Of a stretch of DNA of 17,301 nt, positions 16,594 to 17,301 are shown in pieces. The stretch lies in NCBI GenBank assembly GCA_000494145.1, contig AWOE01000008.1, positions 23,156 through 40,456 on the forward strand, in the 5' to 3' direction. Position 1 is the stretch's first letter; each line of letters starts with the position of its first letter. The position numbers and the translations under genes are program-made. The notes under the pieces are model-generated. The model was not told the origin of the DNA and searched no databases. It was given only the letters and a program-made list of their open reading frames with translations. Origin of the DNA: Candidatus Calditenuaceae archaeon JGI OTU-1 (GTDB lineage: Archaea > Thermoproteota > Nitrososphaeria_A > Caldarchaeales > Calditenuaceae).

Positions 16594-17301
16594 CTATCCC
16601 GTCAGCTCGATGACCTCGGCCGGATACCTCCAGACCCCTATGTCGGCGAACCTGTACTTGCCTTCCGAGAACCGGTACTGCCAGATCACGTAGTCCGATC
16701 CCCTTGCGTCGCCGAACTGGTCGAAGGCCTTGTAGCCGGTCACCCCCACGAACCTCTCCGCCACCACCGGCAGCGCAACCCTCACCGCCTCTCCGTCGTA
16801 CTTTCCCGCGTAGAGTATCGCCATCGCTGCGAGCCAGACCGCATCGTAGGTGAAGTAAGCATACGGCGACGGGTCACGGCCGAACCTGGCCCTGTAGTCC
16901 TGCTCGAACTTCGTGACCAGCGGCCCTCCCCTCGGCGACGCGAAGACTCCGGTCAGCTTCACTTGACTCAGGAACTCCGCTATCTCGGGCGTCGCCTTGC
17001 CGTCCGGTGCAGGCAGGTAAGCAGCGGGCCTCCTCAGCGTCTCGGACCCGAACCACCTCACGCCCGCCAGCGTCCTGTCGAGCCTAGCGTGCCCTAATAT
17101 GTTGAGGCCGTCGTCCTCGAAGGCGATGATGAGCACCGCCGTGTCATCACCTGCGCCGAGCTCCGAGACGATCGAGCTGAGCTGGGACACCTCCGACGCG
17201 TAGTCCGGCTGGCCGACGGTGTAGAGGAGATTCCTGACGGTCCCACCGTACCTGTCGACGAAGGCCTTCTCGAAGGCGTCGGAGAGGCCCTTGCCGTAGT
17301 C
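16594..17301 (-). CDS. livK: branched-chain amino acid-type substrate-binding protein, 5' end outside window
   Basis: Extracellular solute-binding protein of the Peripla_BP_6/LivK class that delivers substrate to LivHM. The frame is open from the window edge (17301) to the TAG at 16594, so 235 C-terminal residues are present and the signal peptide and first lobe are missing. Visible class features are YGKGLSDAFEKAFVDRYGG (2-20), GQPDYASEVSQL (29-40, the usual D(F/Y)-x-x-x-(L/V)-x-x-(L/I)), AVLIIAF near 52-58, a late FEQDYRARFGRDPSPYAYFTYDAV segment in the second lobe (family F-x-x-x-Y-x-x-x-(F/Y)-G-x-x-P) and GVTGYKAFDQFGDA near the end (G-x-x-x-FDxxGD). The ligand could be branched-chain amino acids, other amino acids or small amides. 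It is first in livK-livG-livF-livH-livM. Confidence 0.88.
   Translation of the reverse strand, partial: DYGKGLSDAFEKAFVDRYGGTVRNLLYTVGQPDYASEVSQLSSIVSELGAGDDTAVLIIAFEDDGLNILGHARLDRTLAGVRWFGSETLRRPAAYLPAPDGKATPEIAEFLSQVKLTGVFASPRGGPLVTKFEQDYRARFGRDPSPYAYFTYDAVWLAAMAILYAGKYDGEAVRVALPVVAERFVGVTGYKAFDQFGDARGSDYVIWQYRFSEGKYRFADIGVWRYPAEVIELTG

Overview
The window looks like a chromosomal segment of an archaeon, probably a thermophile with a GC-rich genome. The evidence is as follows. A 23S rRNA gene is framed by a processing stem with a textbook bulge-helix-bulge motif. The SRP RNA is of the archaeal/eukaryal type, with a GNAR helix-6 loop and a helix-8 signature. There is an A-type ATPase subunit F and a cyclic 2,3-diphosphoglycerate synthetase-family protein. 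TTG starts are frequent, AGG is the dominant arginine codon, and TATA-like boxes sit 25-32 bases before start codons, the spacing expected for leaderless mRNAs. The 23S gene is very GC-rich, which fits growth at high temperature. I cannot place the lineage more precisely by eye.

Layout. 1-1656 (minus): a two-gene ABC exporter module, ATPase then ABC-2-type permease; the permease runs off the left edge. 1702-3802 (minus): hisS and a DUF92 membrane protein gene, overlapping by 8 bases, with a promoter just before hisS. 3961-7076 (minus): a 23S rRNA gene with its processing stem, its own promoter (about 7180) and a pyrimidine-rich likely terminator; no 16S, 5S or tRNA gene lies beside it. 7324-8147: a 55-residue membrane protein (+) converging on a rhomboid protease (-). 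8346-9656 (+): cyclic 2,3-diphosphoglycerate synthetase homologue. 9721-10052 (+): SRP RNA, whose 3' end abuts the convergent pyrC stop codon. 10053-12745 (minus): pyrF-pyrE fusion and pyrC, overlapping by 4 bases. 12824-17301 (minus): a branched-chain amino-acid-type (Liv/HAAT) ABC importer in the order livK-livG-livF-livH-livM, followed 11 bases later by a lone ATPase subunit F gene; livK runs off the right edge.

How the parts relate. The pyrimidine pair supplies three steps of UMP synthesis (dihydroorotase, orotate phosphoribosyltransferase, OMP decarboxylase), the last two in one polypeptide with OMP decarboxylase first. The Liv genes make a complete importer: binding protein, two permeases, two ATPases. 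hisS, 23S rRNA and SRP RNA are translation and secretion genes scattered among them. No mobile element, CRISPR array or tRNA was seen. The content is mainly housekeeping. The most notable points are the free-standing 23S unit with its bulge-helix-bulge, the reverse-order PyrF-PyrE fusion, the orphan atpF at the end of the liv operon, and the run of apparently leaderless promoters. I found no clear sign of an undescribed multi-gene system.
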